Source of the DNA: JAJRAN01 sp963827135
Lineage (GTDB): Archaea; Thermoplasmatota; Thermoplasmata; Methanomassiliicoccales; UBA472
Direction: 5' to 3'
DNA: 64,000 nucleotides
NCBI GenBank assembly: GCA_963827135.1
Contig: CAWGZX010000006.1
Coordinates: 320,801-384,800 of the forward strand
The notes under the pieces are model-generated. The model saw nothing but the letters and a program-made list of their open reading frames with translations, was not told where the DNA came from and ran no database searches. The first letter of the stretch is position 1. Every line of letters begins with the position of its first letter. Both the position numbers and the translations under genes were made by a program. Below are positions 8,230 through 16,715 of the stretch, piece by piece.

Positions 8230-8329
8230 GTTACGTGGCAGTTTGGAGCCGATGGAATAAATATGTTATCAAGGCAACTTCGCGCCTTCCCTAGGAAAAT
8301 TGAAGCATGGGTAACGCTTTCACGCGGCC

Positions 8330-9274
8330 ATGGTCTTGCTTTGGATTCTCCTAGCGGTATTGATCATCATCGGATTACTAGTGCTGGTCTCGGCCCTGGT
8401 GCTATGGTCCAATAAGAGGCACTTGCCTCCGAAGTTCGAGTTCGTCGAGGTACGCGGCACCAAGCTGCACTACTACCAGAAGGGTTCCGGCCGGCCGCTG
8501 GTAATGGTCCATGGCAGCAACGGCTCTCTTAATGATTTCCGACTGTCGGTCATCGACGAGCTCTCAAAGGACTTCAGGGTATTGGCGTTCGACCGTCCCG
8601 GCCACGGCTACAGCGAAAGACCCCCTGGGAAGCAGGAGAGCTGCGCCGTCCATGGCGATCTGATCCGCGAGGCCTGGAAGAAGCTGGGGGTGGAGAGGCC
8701 GATCGTCATGGGGCATTCGTCGGCTGGGGCGGTGCTCATGGACATGGCGGTGAGGTCCCCCGAGGACCTGAGCGCCCTGGTGATTCTCTCAGGAGTGGTG
8801 CATTCGTTCGAAGGGAAGCAGGTGCCGATAATGGGACTGTTCCGGGCGCTGAAGCGGAAGTACGTCGGCACCGTCCTCCTTTGGACGTTGCTGCTCCCTC
8901 TCGGCGGTCTCGTCGGTCGTTGGCTGCTCAAGTTCACCTTCGATCCAGACCCTATACCGGAGAATTACCGGAAGGTCGGGGTGGCGCTCGCCCTGAGACC
9001 ATCCTCCCTCCGGGCCGAGGCTGAGGACCTGGAATGCGTCTTGGCCACGCTGAAGGCGGTCGAGGGCCGGTACGGAGAGGTCAAGCTCCCGATCGTGCTG
9101 GTCGTAGGGGAGAAGGACAAGAACGTTCCTCCGGAGACACAATGCATCAAGATGCATTCTGAAATAGCCCATTCCGAGCTGGTGATGCTCGAAAACACGG
9201 GCCACATGCCCATGTTCACCCGTTCCGTCGAGGTCGCGAGGGCTGTGCGTCGGGCGGATGAGCTTTCTCGATGA
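8330..9274 (+). CDS. Membrane-anchored alpha/beta hydrolase
   Basis: A 314-residue protein with one N-terminal membrane helix (about residues 3-26), then an alpha/beta-hydrolase domain. The oxyanion region reads VHGSNGS, the nucleophile elbow is GHSSAG (about residues 127-132), and a late Asp (VVGEKDKN) and His (NTGHMPM) complete the triad. It should sit on the inner face or outside of the membrane as an esterase or lipase-like enzyme, but the substrate is not readable. The start ATG follows an AT-rich spacer. The next gene, a B12-radical SAM enzyme, follows on the same strand after 68 bases. Confidence 0.75.
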   Translation: MVLLWILLAVLIIIGLLVLVSALVLWSNKRHLPPKFEFVEVRGTKLHYYQKGSGRPLVMVHGSNGSLNDFRLSVIDELSKDFRVLAFDRPGHGYSERPPGKQESCAVHGDLIREAWKKLGVERPIVMGHSSAGAVLMDMAVRSPEDLSALVILSGVVHSFEGKQVPIMGLFRALKRKYVGTVLLWTLLLPLGGLVGRWLLKFTFDPDPIPENYRKVGVALALRPSSLRAEAEDLECVLATLKAVEGRYGEVKLPIVLVVGEKDKNVPPETQCIKMHSEIAHSELVMLENTGHMPMFTRSVEVARAVRRADELSR

Positions 9275-9342
9275 GCCACGGATGGATACATTGAAGGTAG
9301 GAGGCTGCCTAGAAGTTTAGCGGCGATCGAGGCGGTGAACGC

Positions 9343-10812
9343 TTGAAGGTCTTCCTTTCCACCCCGCCAGGCAGAACGACGGAGAAATGGCCGCCGCTCG
9401 GCCTGCTCTATCTGGCATCCAGCCTTAGGGAGGAGAGGGAGGACGAGGTTGTGGTCTGCGATGCCTTCTGCGCCGGCATGGACGTCGATGCCCTCGTCAC
9501 CAAGATAATCGGCGAATCGCCGGATATCGTAGGTCTGAACTGTTCCACCCACACCTTCCTGGACGCGGTGAGGGTGCTGGAGCGGGTACGAGATGGACTG
9601 CCTGAGAGCAGGATCGTGCTGGGAGGGTACCATGCCACCTTCGCTGCTGAAAACATACTCAGGAACTACCGCTTCATCGATTACGTTGTCCGAGGGGAGG
9701 CCGAGCGCTCCTTCGTCGAGCTCCTGGATCGACTGGAGCTGGGCAAGGAGCCCTTGGATGTCGACGGGGTGTGCTATCTCAAAGAAGGAAGGTTCGCCGA
9801 AACGCCGTTCCGCCTCATCGACGACCTGGACTCTCTGCCCTTCCCGGACCGCTATATGCTCGGCGACCTGAAGTACGGATATACGCACCAAGGCGTGCCC
9901 CTGACCTTCGGCAAGTTCACCACCATCTCCTCCTCGCGCGGCTGCCCGTTCAAATGCATCTACTGCTCCTGCGCCGCCTTCTCTCTCAACCGCTGGAGAC
10001 CCCGGAGCCCGGAGAACGTTGTGGAGGAGCTGGAGACCATCTGCTCCGATGGATACGAGAACTGCGTCTTCGTCGACGACAACTTCACTCACAACCCGAA
10101 GAGGGCGGAGCGCATCTGCGAGCTGATCAAGGAAAGGAAGATACGCATGGCCCTCTACTGCGAGGGGAGGGTCGACTCCGCCTCCAAGGAGCTGATGCGG
10201 ATAATGAAGAAGGCCGGCTTCAACGTCATCTACTTCGGCGCGGAGAGCGCCTCCACCAAGACGCTTGGCTACTACAAGAAGCACATCACGCCGGAGAAGA
10301 CGGCCAAGGCCATCGAGAACGCCAAGGACGCGGGGATGCTGGTGGTGACATCGTACATCGTCGGCGCGCCGGTCGAAAGGGAGGAGGACGTGGCGGAGAC
10401 CATCGAGTTCATCCGGGGGTCGAGGCCGCACGCGGTCCAGGTGAACATCCTGGACTGCTTGGTCGGCACGGAGATCTGGGAGGACATGTGCAAGAAAGGC
10501 CTGATCGGCCCGGAGGAGTGGAGGACCAACCACCGCATCTACGAGTACGGGACCGCGCCCTTCGACAAGGACCGCCTGCAGGGCATGGTCGACGAGGCCT
10601 ATTCCCAATGGCTGAGGGGGTGGTGGAGCCGTAAGGGGGTCGTGGAGCTCATGAGCATTCTACTGCGGAACGAAACCGCAAGGAGGATAGTCTTCTCCAA
10701 CCTCCTCAATCCCAACGTGCGCACCCAGCTGCGCGATGGCATCCGGCCGTTCCACACCAAGGGAGCGGTGCGGGAGGGGCTCAGGCCGGGACCAGCGGCT
10801 CCGTCGAACTAG
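9343..10812 (+). CDS. Cobalamin-binding radical SAM protein
   Basis: A 489-residue class B radical SAM enzyme. The first 140 residues form a B12-binding Rossmann domain without the DxHxxG motif; the radical SAM cluster is CPFKCIYC (about residues 205-212), followed by the strand VFVDDNFTHNP, which is typical of this class. These enzymes methylate or rearrange unactivated carbons in lipids, cofactors and natural products; in archaea, relatives include the GDGT-ring enzymes, but nothing here fixes the substrate. The start is TTG at 9343, since the upstream GTG at 9335 runs into a stop after three codons. It precedes a nitroreductase gene. Confidence 0.75.
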   Translation: MKVFLSTPPGRTTEKWPPLGLLYLASSLREEREDEVVVCDAFCAGMDVDALVTKIIGESPDIVGLNCSTHTFLDAVRVLERVRDGLPESRIVLGGYHATFAAENILRNYRFIDYVVRGEAERSFVELLDRLELGKEPLDVDGVCYLKEGRFAETPFRLIDDLDSLPFPDRYMLGDLKYGYTHQGVPLTFGKFTTISSSRGCPFKCIYCSCAAFSLNRWRPRSPENVVEELETICSDGYENCVFVDDNFTHNPKRAERICELIKERKIRMALYCEGRVDSASKELMRIMKKAGFNVIYFGAESASTKTLGYYKKHITPEKTAKAIENAKDAGMLVVTSYIVGAPVEREEDVAETIEFIRGSRPHAVQVNILDCLVGTEIWEDMCKKGLIGPEEWRTNHRIYEYGTAPFDKDRLQGMVDEAYSQWLRGWWSRKGVVELMSILLRNETARRIVFSNLLNPNVRTQLRDGIRPFHTKGAVREGLRPGPAAPSN

Positions 10813-10855
10813 AATGCGAAAGGGTTTTCTCCGACGGCCGCCAATCAGGCGGACG

Positions 10856-11365
10856 ATGAACACTTTGGAGGCCATTAGCACCAGGAGGAGCGTTCGCAGC
10901 TTCACCTCGAAGCCCATCGCCAAGGAGATCGTCGAGGAGCTGCTCCGCGCGGCCATGTCCGCGCCGTCGGCGGGGAACGAGCAGCCATGGCAGTTCGTCG
11001 TGATCGACGAACGCAAGACGCTGGACAGGATCACCGACGCCAACCCCAACGCCAAGATGTGCAAGGAGGCCCAGGCCGCCATATTGGTCTGCGGCGATAC
11101 CACCAAGGAAAAATACCCTGGCTTCTGGGTACAGGACTGCTCCGCGGCCGCGCAGAACATCCTGCTCGCGGCGCATGAAAAGGGCATCGGTTCGGTCTGG
11201 ACCGGCGTCTATCCCATCAAGGAGCGGGTCGAGGGCTTCAGGAAGCTCCTGAGCTTGCCGGAGAACGTCATCCCCTTCTGCCTCGTCCCCCTGGGATATC
11301 CAGCGAAGCAAGCGCCGCAGGTCGATAGGTTCCAGAAGGACAGGGTGCACCACAACGGATGGTGA
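10856..11365 (+). CDS. Nitroreductase-family flavoprotein
   Basis: A 169-residue protein with the hallmarks of the FMN nitroreductase fold: an N-terminal RRSVRSF (FMN phosphate contact), SAPSAGNEQPWQF, then DCSAAAQNILLAAHEKGIGSVWTG and a C-terminal PLGYP segment. At this length it belongs to the short archaeal/clostridial branch, which reduces quinones, nitro groups or flavins using NAD(P)H. The ATG at 10856 was taken rather than an earlier in-frame ATG because MNTLEAISTRRS is the normal family start. It follows the radical SAM gene by 43 bases and may be co-transcribed. Confidence 0.85.
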   Translation: MNTLEAISTRRSVRSFTSKPIAKEIVEELLRAAMSAPSAGNEQPWQFVVIDERKTLDRITDANPNAKMCKEAQAAILVCGDTTKEKYPGFWVQDCSAAAQNILLAAHEKGIGSVWTGVYPIKERVEGFRKLLSLPENVIPFCLVPLGYPAKQAPQVDRFQKDRVHHNGW

Positions 11366-11378
11366 AGGAGGCTGCCCC

Positions 11379-11768
11379 CTACCTCTTCCTCTTTTTCCGG
11401 CCTTCGACTTCTTTATCGATGATGGAAATGTGCCTTCTCAGCATCTCCCCTTTGGCGCGCAACTCATCCTCTGTCACAGTGCTCTTTGCCCTGCAGAAAT
11501 CGTCGACGAAGACTTGGCCATGCTGGTCGCAGTTCACGGGATAGATGTCGCATCCCAATGGCCGTTGAGCATAGACTATGCAGACATCTCCGTCCTGAGA
11601 GAGGAAGAAGCATCTGCCTTTGATGTTGCGCAATCGCGCTATCCCGTCCGCGCCGACGATGCAGAAGTCCTGTCTCCTATGACCTAGTCCACTGAGCCTG
11701 AGGATGTCCTCCTCGGAGAGCTCCATCATTGTGTCTACGCAGCACCTTCCGCATCTAGCGCATCTCAT
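11379..11768 (-). CDS. YkgJ-family CxxCxxCC cluster protein
   Basis: A 129-residue protein with the N-terminal motif CARCGRCC and later single Cys residues in RCFFL, VCIVY, LGCDIYPV and DDFC. This is the YkgJ (UPF0153) pattern, thought to bind zinc or iron; its cellular role is not established. The C-terminus is very basic (EGRKKRKR). It faces the nitroreductase gene convergently with a 13-base gap. It has no clear functional link with neighbours. Confidence 0.75.
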   Translation of the reverse strand: MRCARCGRCCVDTMMELSEEDILRLSGLGHRRQDFCIVGADGIARLRNIKGRCFFLSQDGDVCIVYAQRPLGCDIYPVNCDQHGQVFVDDFCRAKSTVTEDELRAKGEMLRRHISIIDKEVEGRKKRKR

Positions 11769-11904
11769 CTCGAACCCGTCCTCTGATTTTTGGCTCTTGA
11801 TAGATCGAGCAAGGTTTAGCCCCGTGGATTATTTCGAAGTGGATGATTGAATGTGCGAAGAACTAAATATTGATGCATTTGAATCAAGGGGTTAAGGTGA
11901 TTTA

Positions 11905-12699
11905 TTGGTGGAGGGAACCAAGGTCGAGGCTGATCCGAAGGATCCGAAATACGTGAAGCTGAAGAAATGGAACCTGGTGATGGGCACGTTGCACCTGATC
12001 CAGGGTATAATCATGCTCGCGCTGACAGAGGAGGTTTGGGTGCCGATCACCACGAACTTCTTCAAGTTCCAGGAGGGCGTTGGGCCTATACCCAACCAAG
12101 ATGTGCTGTTCGAGGTGCCTCTGGGGCCGATGATCGCGGCCTTCATGTTCATATCGGCGATCGCGCATTACTCGGTCGCCACATTCGGATACAAGTGGTA
12201 TGTGAGGAACCTGAGCAAGGGCATGAACCCTGCCCGATGGTACGAGTATGCGATCTCGTCCTCGCTGATGATCGTGATAATCGCGCTCCTCAGCGGACTG
12301 AACGACGCGGCCGCCATCATACTACTTATCGGATGTAACGCAGCTATGAACCTGTTCGGGCTGTCCATGGAGCTGCAGAACCAGTACACTGAGAAGACCG
12401 ACTGGACGAACTTCATCTTCGGCTCGATCGTCGGGGCTATAGCCTGGATAGCGGTATTGATGTACTTCTTCGGGGCGGCGATGGACAACTCCGGAAACAT
12501 ACCTGACTTCGTGTATATTGCCACCGCGACCCTTCTCCTGTTCTGGATCTCGTTCCCGTTGAACATGGTGCTGCAGTACAGAAAGAAGGGGAGATGGAAG
12601 GACTACCTCGTCGGCGAGAGGGGCTACATCATCCTTAGCTTGGTATCCAAGTCCCTGCTGGCATGGACCCTGTTCTTCGGCATCCAGGCAAGGGCGTGA
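11905..12699 (+). CDS. Heliorhodopsin
   Basis: A 264-residue seven-helix membrane protein with the signature residues of heliorhodopsins (TTG-based numbering): retinal Schiff-base Lys249 in SLVSKSLLAW, counterion Glu114 in RWYEYAISSS, and His30 and His88, matching the conserved pair of the family. Type-1 pump motifs are absent. Heliorhodopsins bind all-trans retinal, are inverted in the membrane and do not obviously pump ions; roles in light sensing or protein regulation have been proposed. The first codons are TTG (11905) and GTG (11908); a purine-rich AAGGTGA lies just upstream, which suits GTG slightly better. The downstream gene is a thioredoxin-like protein. No carotenoid cleavage or retinal synthesis gene is in the window. 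Confidence 0.92.
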   Translation: MVEGTKVEADPKDPKYVKLKKWNLVMGTLHLIQGIIMLALTEEVWVPITTNFFKFQEGVGPIPNQDVLFEVPLGPMIAAFMFISAIAHYSVATFGYKWYVRNLSKGMNPARWYEYAISSSLMIVIIALLSGLNDAAAIILLIGCNAAMNLFGLSMELQNQYTEKTDWTNFIFGSIVGAIAWIAVLMYFFGAAMDNSGNIPDFVYIATATLLLFWISFPLNMVLQYRKKGRWKDYLVGERGYIILSLVSKSLLAWTLFFGIQARA

Positions 12700-12892
12700 T
12701 CGAAAAGAGCACGCTCATAATTTTTTCTCTTCTTACTTTTTTTCCTTCAAGGCGCTTCGTTTGTTTATTTTTCATGAACCCATTGGAATTTGAGGTCCAT
12801 GAATGATGAACGCTCCTCCCAAACATTCGTGACAATAATCTGAGGAATCGACGCAATTATTACCCCGCTAGGCTAAACGATGCTCGATTAGG

Positions 12893-13261
12893 ATGTCTTG
12901 GTTCAAGAAGAAGGAAGTCTGCCCTCATGCGAACGAGGACGGGACCGTCGAGCTGGACGAGGGCTGCTTCGATGATTTCATCAAGTCCAACCCCAAGGTG
13001 ATGGTGATGTTCTACCGCACCACCTGCAGCCATTCCGTCAACATGATCCCTGTTTACGCTGAAGTGAGCAACGATCTGAAGGACAAGATGAAATTCTGTA
13101 GGGTCAGCACGCCGACGAACATGCCCCTCGTCAAAAAGTATGAGGTGAAGAGCACGCCCACGTTCGTGATCTTCAACAATGGGAAGATCAGCGCTTCCAC
13201 CGTTGGGGAGAAGACCAAGGACTTCTTGAAAGGAGAGATTGAGCGCTCATTCGCCCAATGA
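12893..13261 (+). CDS. Thioredoxin-like protein with CxxS site
   Basis: A 122-residue thioredoxin fold. The active-site loop reads TTCSHS, so only the first Cys of CxxC is kept, as in monothiol glutaredoxins and CxxS thioredoxins; the cis-Pro loop (STPTFVIF) is intact. An N-terminal extension has a Cys-Pro-His (VCPHANEDG). CxxS proteins cannot reduce disulfides through the usual dithiol cycle and more often act on glutathione-like mixed disulfides or as holdases. It lies 193 bases behind the heliorhodopsin gene, past a T-rich stretch, so it probably has its own promoter. Confidence 0.8.
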   Translation: MSWFKKKEVCPHANEDGTVELDEGCFDDFIKSNPKVMVMFYRTTCSHSVNMIPVYAEVSNDLKDKMKFCRVSTPTNMPLVKKYEVKSTPTFVIFNNGKISASTVGEKTKDFLKGEIERSFAQ

Positions 13262-13402
13262 CTTCGACTCGATGCTTGTTTGCCTCGGCAAAGGATTCTT
13301 CTTACTTTTTGAGACCCTACCCTCAGCTGATGCCTGGAAAAACTCCTTAACAGTTGATATATTTATTTTAATCACCCTCCCCTTACACCTAGAGAAGATC
13401 GC

Positions 13403-14317
13403 ATGAAAACGCCATCGCCTGATTTCAAAAATAATATCCTCGAGACAATCGGCAATACACCCTTGGTCAGGATAAACAATCTTAACCCTAACAAGAACGT
13501 GGAAATATTCGCCAAGGTCGAGGGGTTCAACCCTACTGGCAGCATAAAGGACAGGATCGCGCTGAGCATGATCCGTCAGGCTGAGGAGGAAGGTTCCCTC
13601 ACCAAAGGCAAGACCATCATCGAACCAACGTCGGGAAACACTGGCGTGGCACTAGCTATGATCGGTGTAATCAAGGGGTATGATGTGGAAATTGTGATGA
13701 GCGACGCCGTCTCGGTAGAGAGGCGACAGATGATCAAGGCATTCGGTGCGACCGTCACCTTGAGCGAAGGAAAATATGGCACGGACGGTGCCATCAGGAA
13801 GGCGAGGGAATTGGTCAAGGCGAACCCTCAGAAGTACTTCATGCCGGACCAGTTCTCCAACCAATACAACAAGAACGCTCATTACAAGACGACCGGTGAT
13901 GAGATCTGGAGGCAGACCGGAGGCAAAGTGGACTATTTTGTATCCGCGCTAGGCACATCTGGTACGATAATGGGAGTGGGCAAGGCCTTGAAGGAACACA
14001 ATCCGAAGATAAAGATAGTCTGCGCCCACCCTGTCAAGGGACATTATATCCAGGGATTGAAGAATATGGAGGAAGCCATCGTCCCGGCTATATATGATCC
14101 TACCCAGATTGACACCACCATCATGGTCGAGACCGAAATGGCTTACGAAATGACCCGTCAGATCGTCAAGCGGGAGGGGATCTTCGTCGGGATGAGCAGC
14201 GGTGCCGCGATGTACGCCGCCATCGAGATGGCCAAGCAGGTTGATTCCGGCGTTATAGTGACCATCCTTCCCGACCGGGGTGAAAAATACCTGAGCACCA
14301 AATTGTTCTCGGTGTGA
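13403..14317 (+). CDS. cysK: Cysteine synthase (PLP-dependent)
   Basis: A 304-residue fold-type II PLP enzyme. The lysine that binds PLP is in GSIKDRIA (K about 49), the substrate loop is EPTSGNTG (about 73-80) and the phosphate-binding glycine loop is GTSGTIMG. Length and motifs match O-acetylserine or O-phosphoserine sulfhydrylases, which form cysteine from sulfide. Archaea use either substrate and the sequence alone does not decide. The start ATG follows a purine-rich AGAAGATCGC. It stands alone, with an AT-rich promoter region (TATATTTATTTTAA) before it. Confidence 0.85.
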   Translation: MKTPSPDFKNNILETIGNTPLVRINNLNPNKNVEIFAKVEGFNPTGSIKDRIALSMIRQAEEEGSLTKGKTIIEPTSGNTGVALAMIGVIKGYDVEIVMSDAVSVERRQMIKAFGATVTLSEGKYGTDGAIRKARELVKANPQKYFMPDQFSNQYNKNAHYKTTGDEIWRQTGGKVDYFVSALGTSGTIMGVGKALKEHNPKIKIVCAHPVKGHYIQGLKNMEEAIVPAIYDPTQIDTTIMVETEMAYEMTRQIVKREGIFVGMSSGAAMYAAIEMAKQVDSGVIVTILPDRGEKYLSTKLFSV

Positions 14318-14393
14318 ACCGTCCTTCCATCTTGATGCTTCAGGTTCGGATTCTGAATTGAGCTGGAGCCATTTCCCATACCTCCGAATTCGA

Positions 14394-15236
14394 TCACTTT
14401 TTCTTGCGACCCCATTCTCCTGAGACAACCATGAGTATTACCATTGAGACCAATGTCAGGATAAGTATGGTAATTCCCACCATCGGTTTATCCACGAAGT
14501 TGATATCCGCGATAAGGATACCGGCACCGATGTTCCTCTGCGCGGTGTTGATCCCAAGGACTTGCCTGGAGCTCTTTTCTCGTCCCCCTGCAAAATATCC
14601 AACCACCAATGCGAATGACACGAAGAAAATCGAGAAGGCGATGGCCCCCGTTCTAAAAGTGCTTGCGATCTCGTTCCAGTAAACGGCGAAGAATAGGAAA
14701 AGTAGGATGATCACGCTCAACGTCGTAACTGAGATCAACAGCTTCGCGGCATGTTCCGCGAACTGCTCATAACGACTCTTGATTACGAGTCCAATACCAA
14801 GAGGAAGCAGCATAAGGAATATCAGCGGCTTCGCTATCTCCCAAGCACTCACTTCGACGCCAGGCAGAACCAAGGGCAGCATGAGCGGCAGCATTATGGC
14901 GGCGACCACCATCAACAACGTCATGGTACCTACCGCTAGGGCAGTATCCCCTTTGGCGAAATGGACGTACTTAGGGACGAAAGGTGCTCCCGCTGCAAAG
15001 GCCATGATTATCATCCCTACCTTTACGTCCTCAGGTAAAGAGATGATACTGGCAAGGCCAATGATGACGATTGGCACGATGACGAAGTTTACAAGGAGCG
15101 CGAGGACGTCAAATTTCCAATTCTTGAGTGGCTTGATGATCCTGCCTATCGTCAGGCTCAAGCCCATCGCTAGCATGCTTCCTACAACGAAGACCAATCC
15201 CAGTACCAAAATCAGAGTGTCCCCGAGATCAGCCAT
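14394..15236 (-). CDS. BASS-family sodium/anion symporter-like permease
   Basis: A 280-residue membrane protein with about nine hydrophobic helices. MGLSLTIGRIIKPLKN near the start and GINTAQRNIGAGILIA near the end are characteristic of the bile acid:sodium symporter (BASS) superfamily, which also includes arsenite and pantoate carriers. The basic C-terminus (WGRKKK) fits a cytosolic tail. It converges on the cysteine synthase gene with a 76-base gap. The substrate cannot be read from sequence; an organic anion is the usual case. Confidence 0.78.
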   Translation of the reverse strand: MADLGDTLILVLGLVFVVGSMLAMGLSLTIGRIIKPLKNWKFDVLALLVNFVIVPIVIIGLASIISLPEDVKVGMIIMAFAAGAPFVPKYVHFAKGDTALAVGTMTLLMVVAAIMLPLMLPLVLPGVEVSAWEIAKPLIFLMLLPLGIGLVIKSRYEQFAEHAAKLLISVTTLSVIILLFLFFAVYWNEIASTFRTGAIAFSIFFVSFALVVGYFAGGREKSSRQVLGINTAQRNIGAGILIADINFVDKPMVGITILILTLVSMVILMVVSGEWGRKKK

Positions 15237-15523
15237 AATATGCCCCTCTCCATGATACCAATAATCCAGACCCGAATATATAATTCCTAGCCAGGATGAT
15301 CTTGAGCTTGAGATCGACGATGATATCGGTTCTGTTGTGCTATTTAGCTAGGACTGTAAAAAAAGACTGGAGGTCCCTTCTTTCTTCGACAATCAGCGTA
15401 CATGACTGTGCCAACATACATAGGGGGGGCCAACACCACATTAATTGGTAGGGAACTTGGATGAGTTTGCAGCCTTCTTACAACAATAAATTCCTCTTGT
15501 TGGGAGGGGGAGGTGAATAAGAG

Positions 15524-15781
15524 ATGCCAGTTGTAACAATCGATATTATAAAAGGGGCCATCAGCAAAGAGGGGAAATTGGAGATGATGAGACGCGTTTC
15601 AGAGGTGGTCGCAGAAATCGAAAGTCGCCCAGAACCCAGGGAGAACGTGCTGCCGTTCGTTTATTGCATCATACGTGAAACTGAATGGGGGGACTTTGGC
15701 CAAAATGGGCAGCCGATCACTCCGGAATTGCTCGGCGCTGTAAAGAAAGGCATGGTTCAAATCACTGTAAAAAAACCGTAA
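15524..15781 (+). CDS. 4-oxalocrotonate tautomerase-like protein
   Basis: An 85-residue protein starting MPVVTIDIIKGA, so that Pro becomes the N-terminal catalytic base after Met removal, as in the tautomerase superfamily. The remaining fold cues also fit: a helix on SKEGKLEMMRRVSEVVAEI and a central strand FVYCIIRETEWGDFG. It is slightly longer than typical 62-residue enzymes. Its substrate is unknown. A GGGAGGGGGAGGTG purine tract just upstream serves as ribosome site. It is followed by a T-rich terminator. Confidence 0.7.
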   Translation: MPVVTIDIIKGAISKEGKLEMMRRVSEVVAEIESRPEPRENVLPFVYCIIRETEWGDFGQNGQPITPELLGAVKKGMVQITVKKP

Positions 15782-15783
15782 GA

Positions 15784-15812
15784 CCCCTTTTTTTTCTTTT
15801 TATTCTTTATAA
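15784..15812 (+). terminator. T-rich archaeal-type terminator
   Basis: Directly after the tautomerase stop the plus strand reads a run of eight T followed by C and further T-rich sequence, without a preceding GC hairpin. This is the usual form of archaeal intrinsic termination. Confidence 0.5.
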
Positions 15813-16538
15813 AAATGAATATGGGCTCGCCAGCCGAGAGCAATGGTTTCAGTGTCACAATTTACGACAGGGAGAAGCTTGATGATTCTTTAGCAATGGG
15901 ATAGAGTTGTAGAAGAACGAGCAGCGACGATGACTTTTGTTTTTTTTGTAATTTCAATGGATTCGAGTTATCTTTGGATATTTTTATGGTTGACAGAGAA
16001 TTATAGACAAAAGGTCCTGGAACCTTGATTTATTCCTTCATGTGATGGCTTGAGCGATCGCGTCCTTCTTGAACGCCTTTGTAAATCGCAATCAGACCAT
16101 CGATCGCCCCTCGCCAGCATTGTGGTTCATAATAGCACTTCTGGGGATACTTGGTGGTCGTGTTATAGTGAATGCATTTATCCATCGGACAGAATCTCAT
16201 CTTTCCCCCATCAAACCGCGACAGAGAATCCCACGCCTTAGACGAGGCAATACCATCCCTTTATCAACCGTCATGTTACAAGCAGACGACCAATGCTTTG
16301 ATGCCAATGAGTGCACTCCCCACATTAATCGAGCTAGTCATCAGATAAAAAAATAGTGGTTACATTATCGATTTATGATAAAGTGGATGCCAGACAGGTT
16401 AGAGGACCTGAACCATCTTGGCATCATAGCGCATATTATGTTCTCCACACAACATCCAGAGCACGAAAATTTCTAGCATTAATTAGCGTGGTAGTCTAAG
16501 TTAACACTAAATATGGCTTTCATTAATCACCAGAGGTT

Positions 16539-16601
16539 GGCCAGAGGTGTGGACCTTCTCCAACTTCCCCACCATTTGTTTGAATAAGATCCCCTCTGGC
16601 C
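16539..16601 (+). ncRNA. Candidate structured RNA or leader
   Basis: GGCCAGAGG (16539-16547) pairs perfectly with CCTCTGGCC (16593-16601). Inside it GGTGTGG can pair with CCCCACC with one mismatch, giving a nested helix. The 3' side runs into a G-rich then T-rich tract (ending TTTTAAA), and AT-rich sequence with an AAATATGG stretch lies upstream. It ends about 115 bases before a regulator gene. It could be a small RNA, a leader structure or a palindromic remnant; only the pairing is direct observation. Confidence 0.3.
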
Positions 16602-16715
16602 GGCACCGGGGGGTTTTAAACTTGAACCCAGTTAATTCATCTGACATTCTTTTAAAAAACTAATTTGAAATCAATGCTTAGGATTTATGAACAATAAGAA
16701 TGATTCCGAGAAGGG

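Larger units (their letters stand above)
15782..16715. other. AT-rich intergenic region without a convincing gene
   Basis: About 930 bases, markedly richer in A+T than the genes on the left. Short frames near 16050-16356 have a hydrophobic patch but no ribosome site, no TATA box at a fitting distance and no family resemblance. The only ordered element I see is the inverted-repeat region at 16539-16601, listed separately. The stretch marks the left edge of the accessory island. Confidence 0.6.

Noticed and set aside
8965..10608. Long minus-strand open frame of 547 codons opposite the B12-radical SAM gene
   Set aside because: Its composition (Asp/Val/Leu/Arg/Gly-rich, no motif) is that of an antisense frame of a GC-rich gene; the plus strand has clear radical SAM motifs.
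16050..16356. Two overlapping plus-strand frames, one with a hydrophobic patch
   Set aside because: No ribosome site or fitting TATA box, no family resemblance, and the two frames compete; composition is not protein-like outside the patch.
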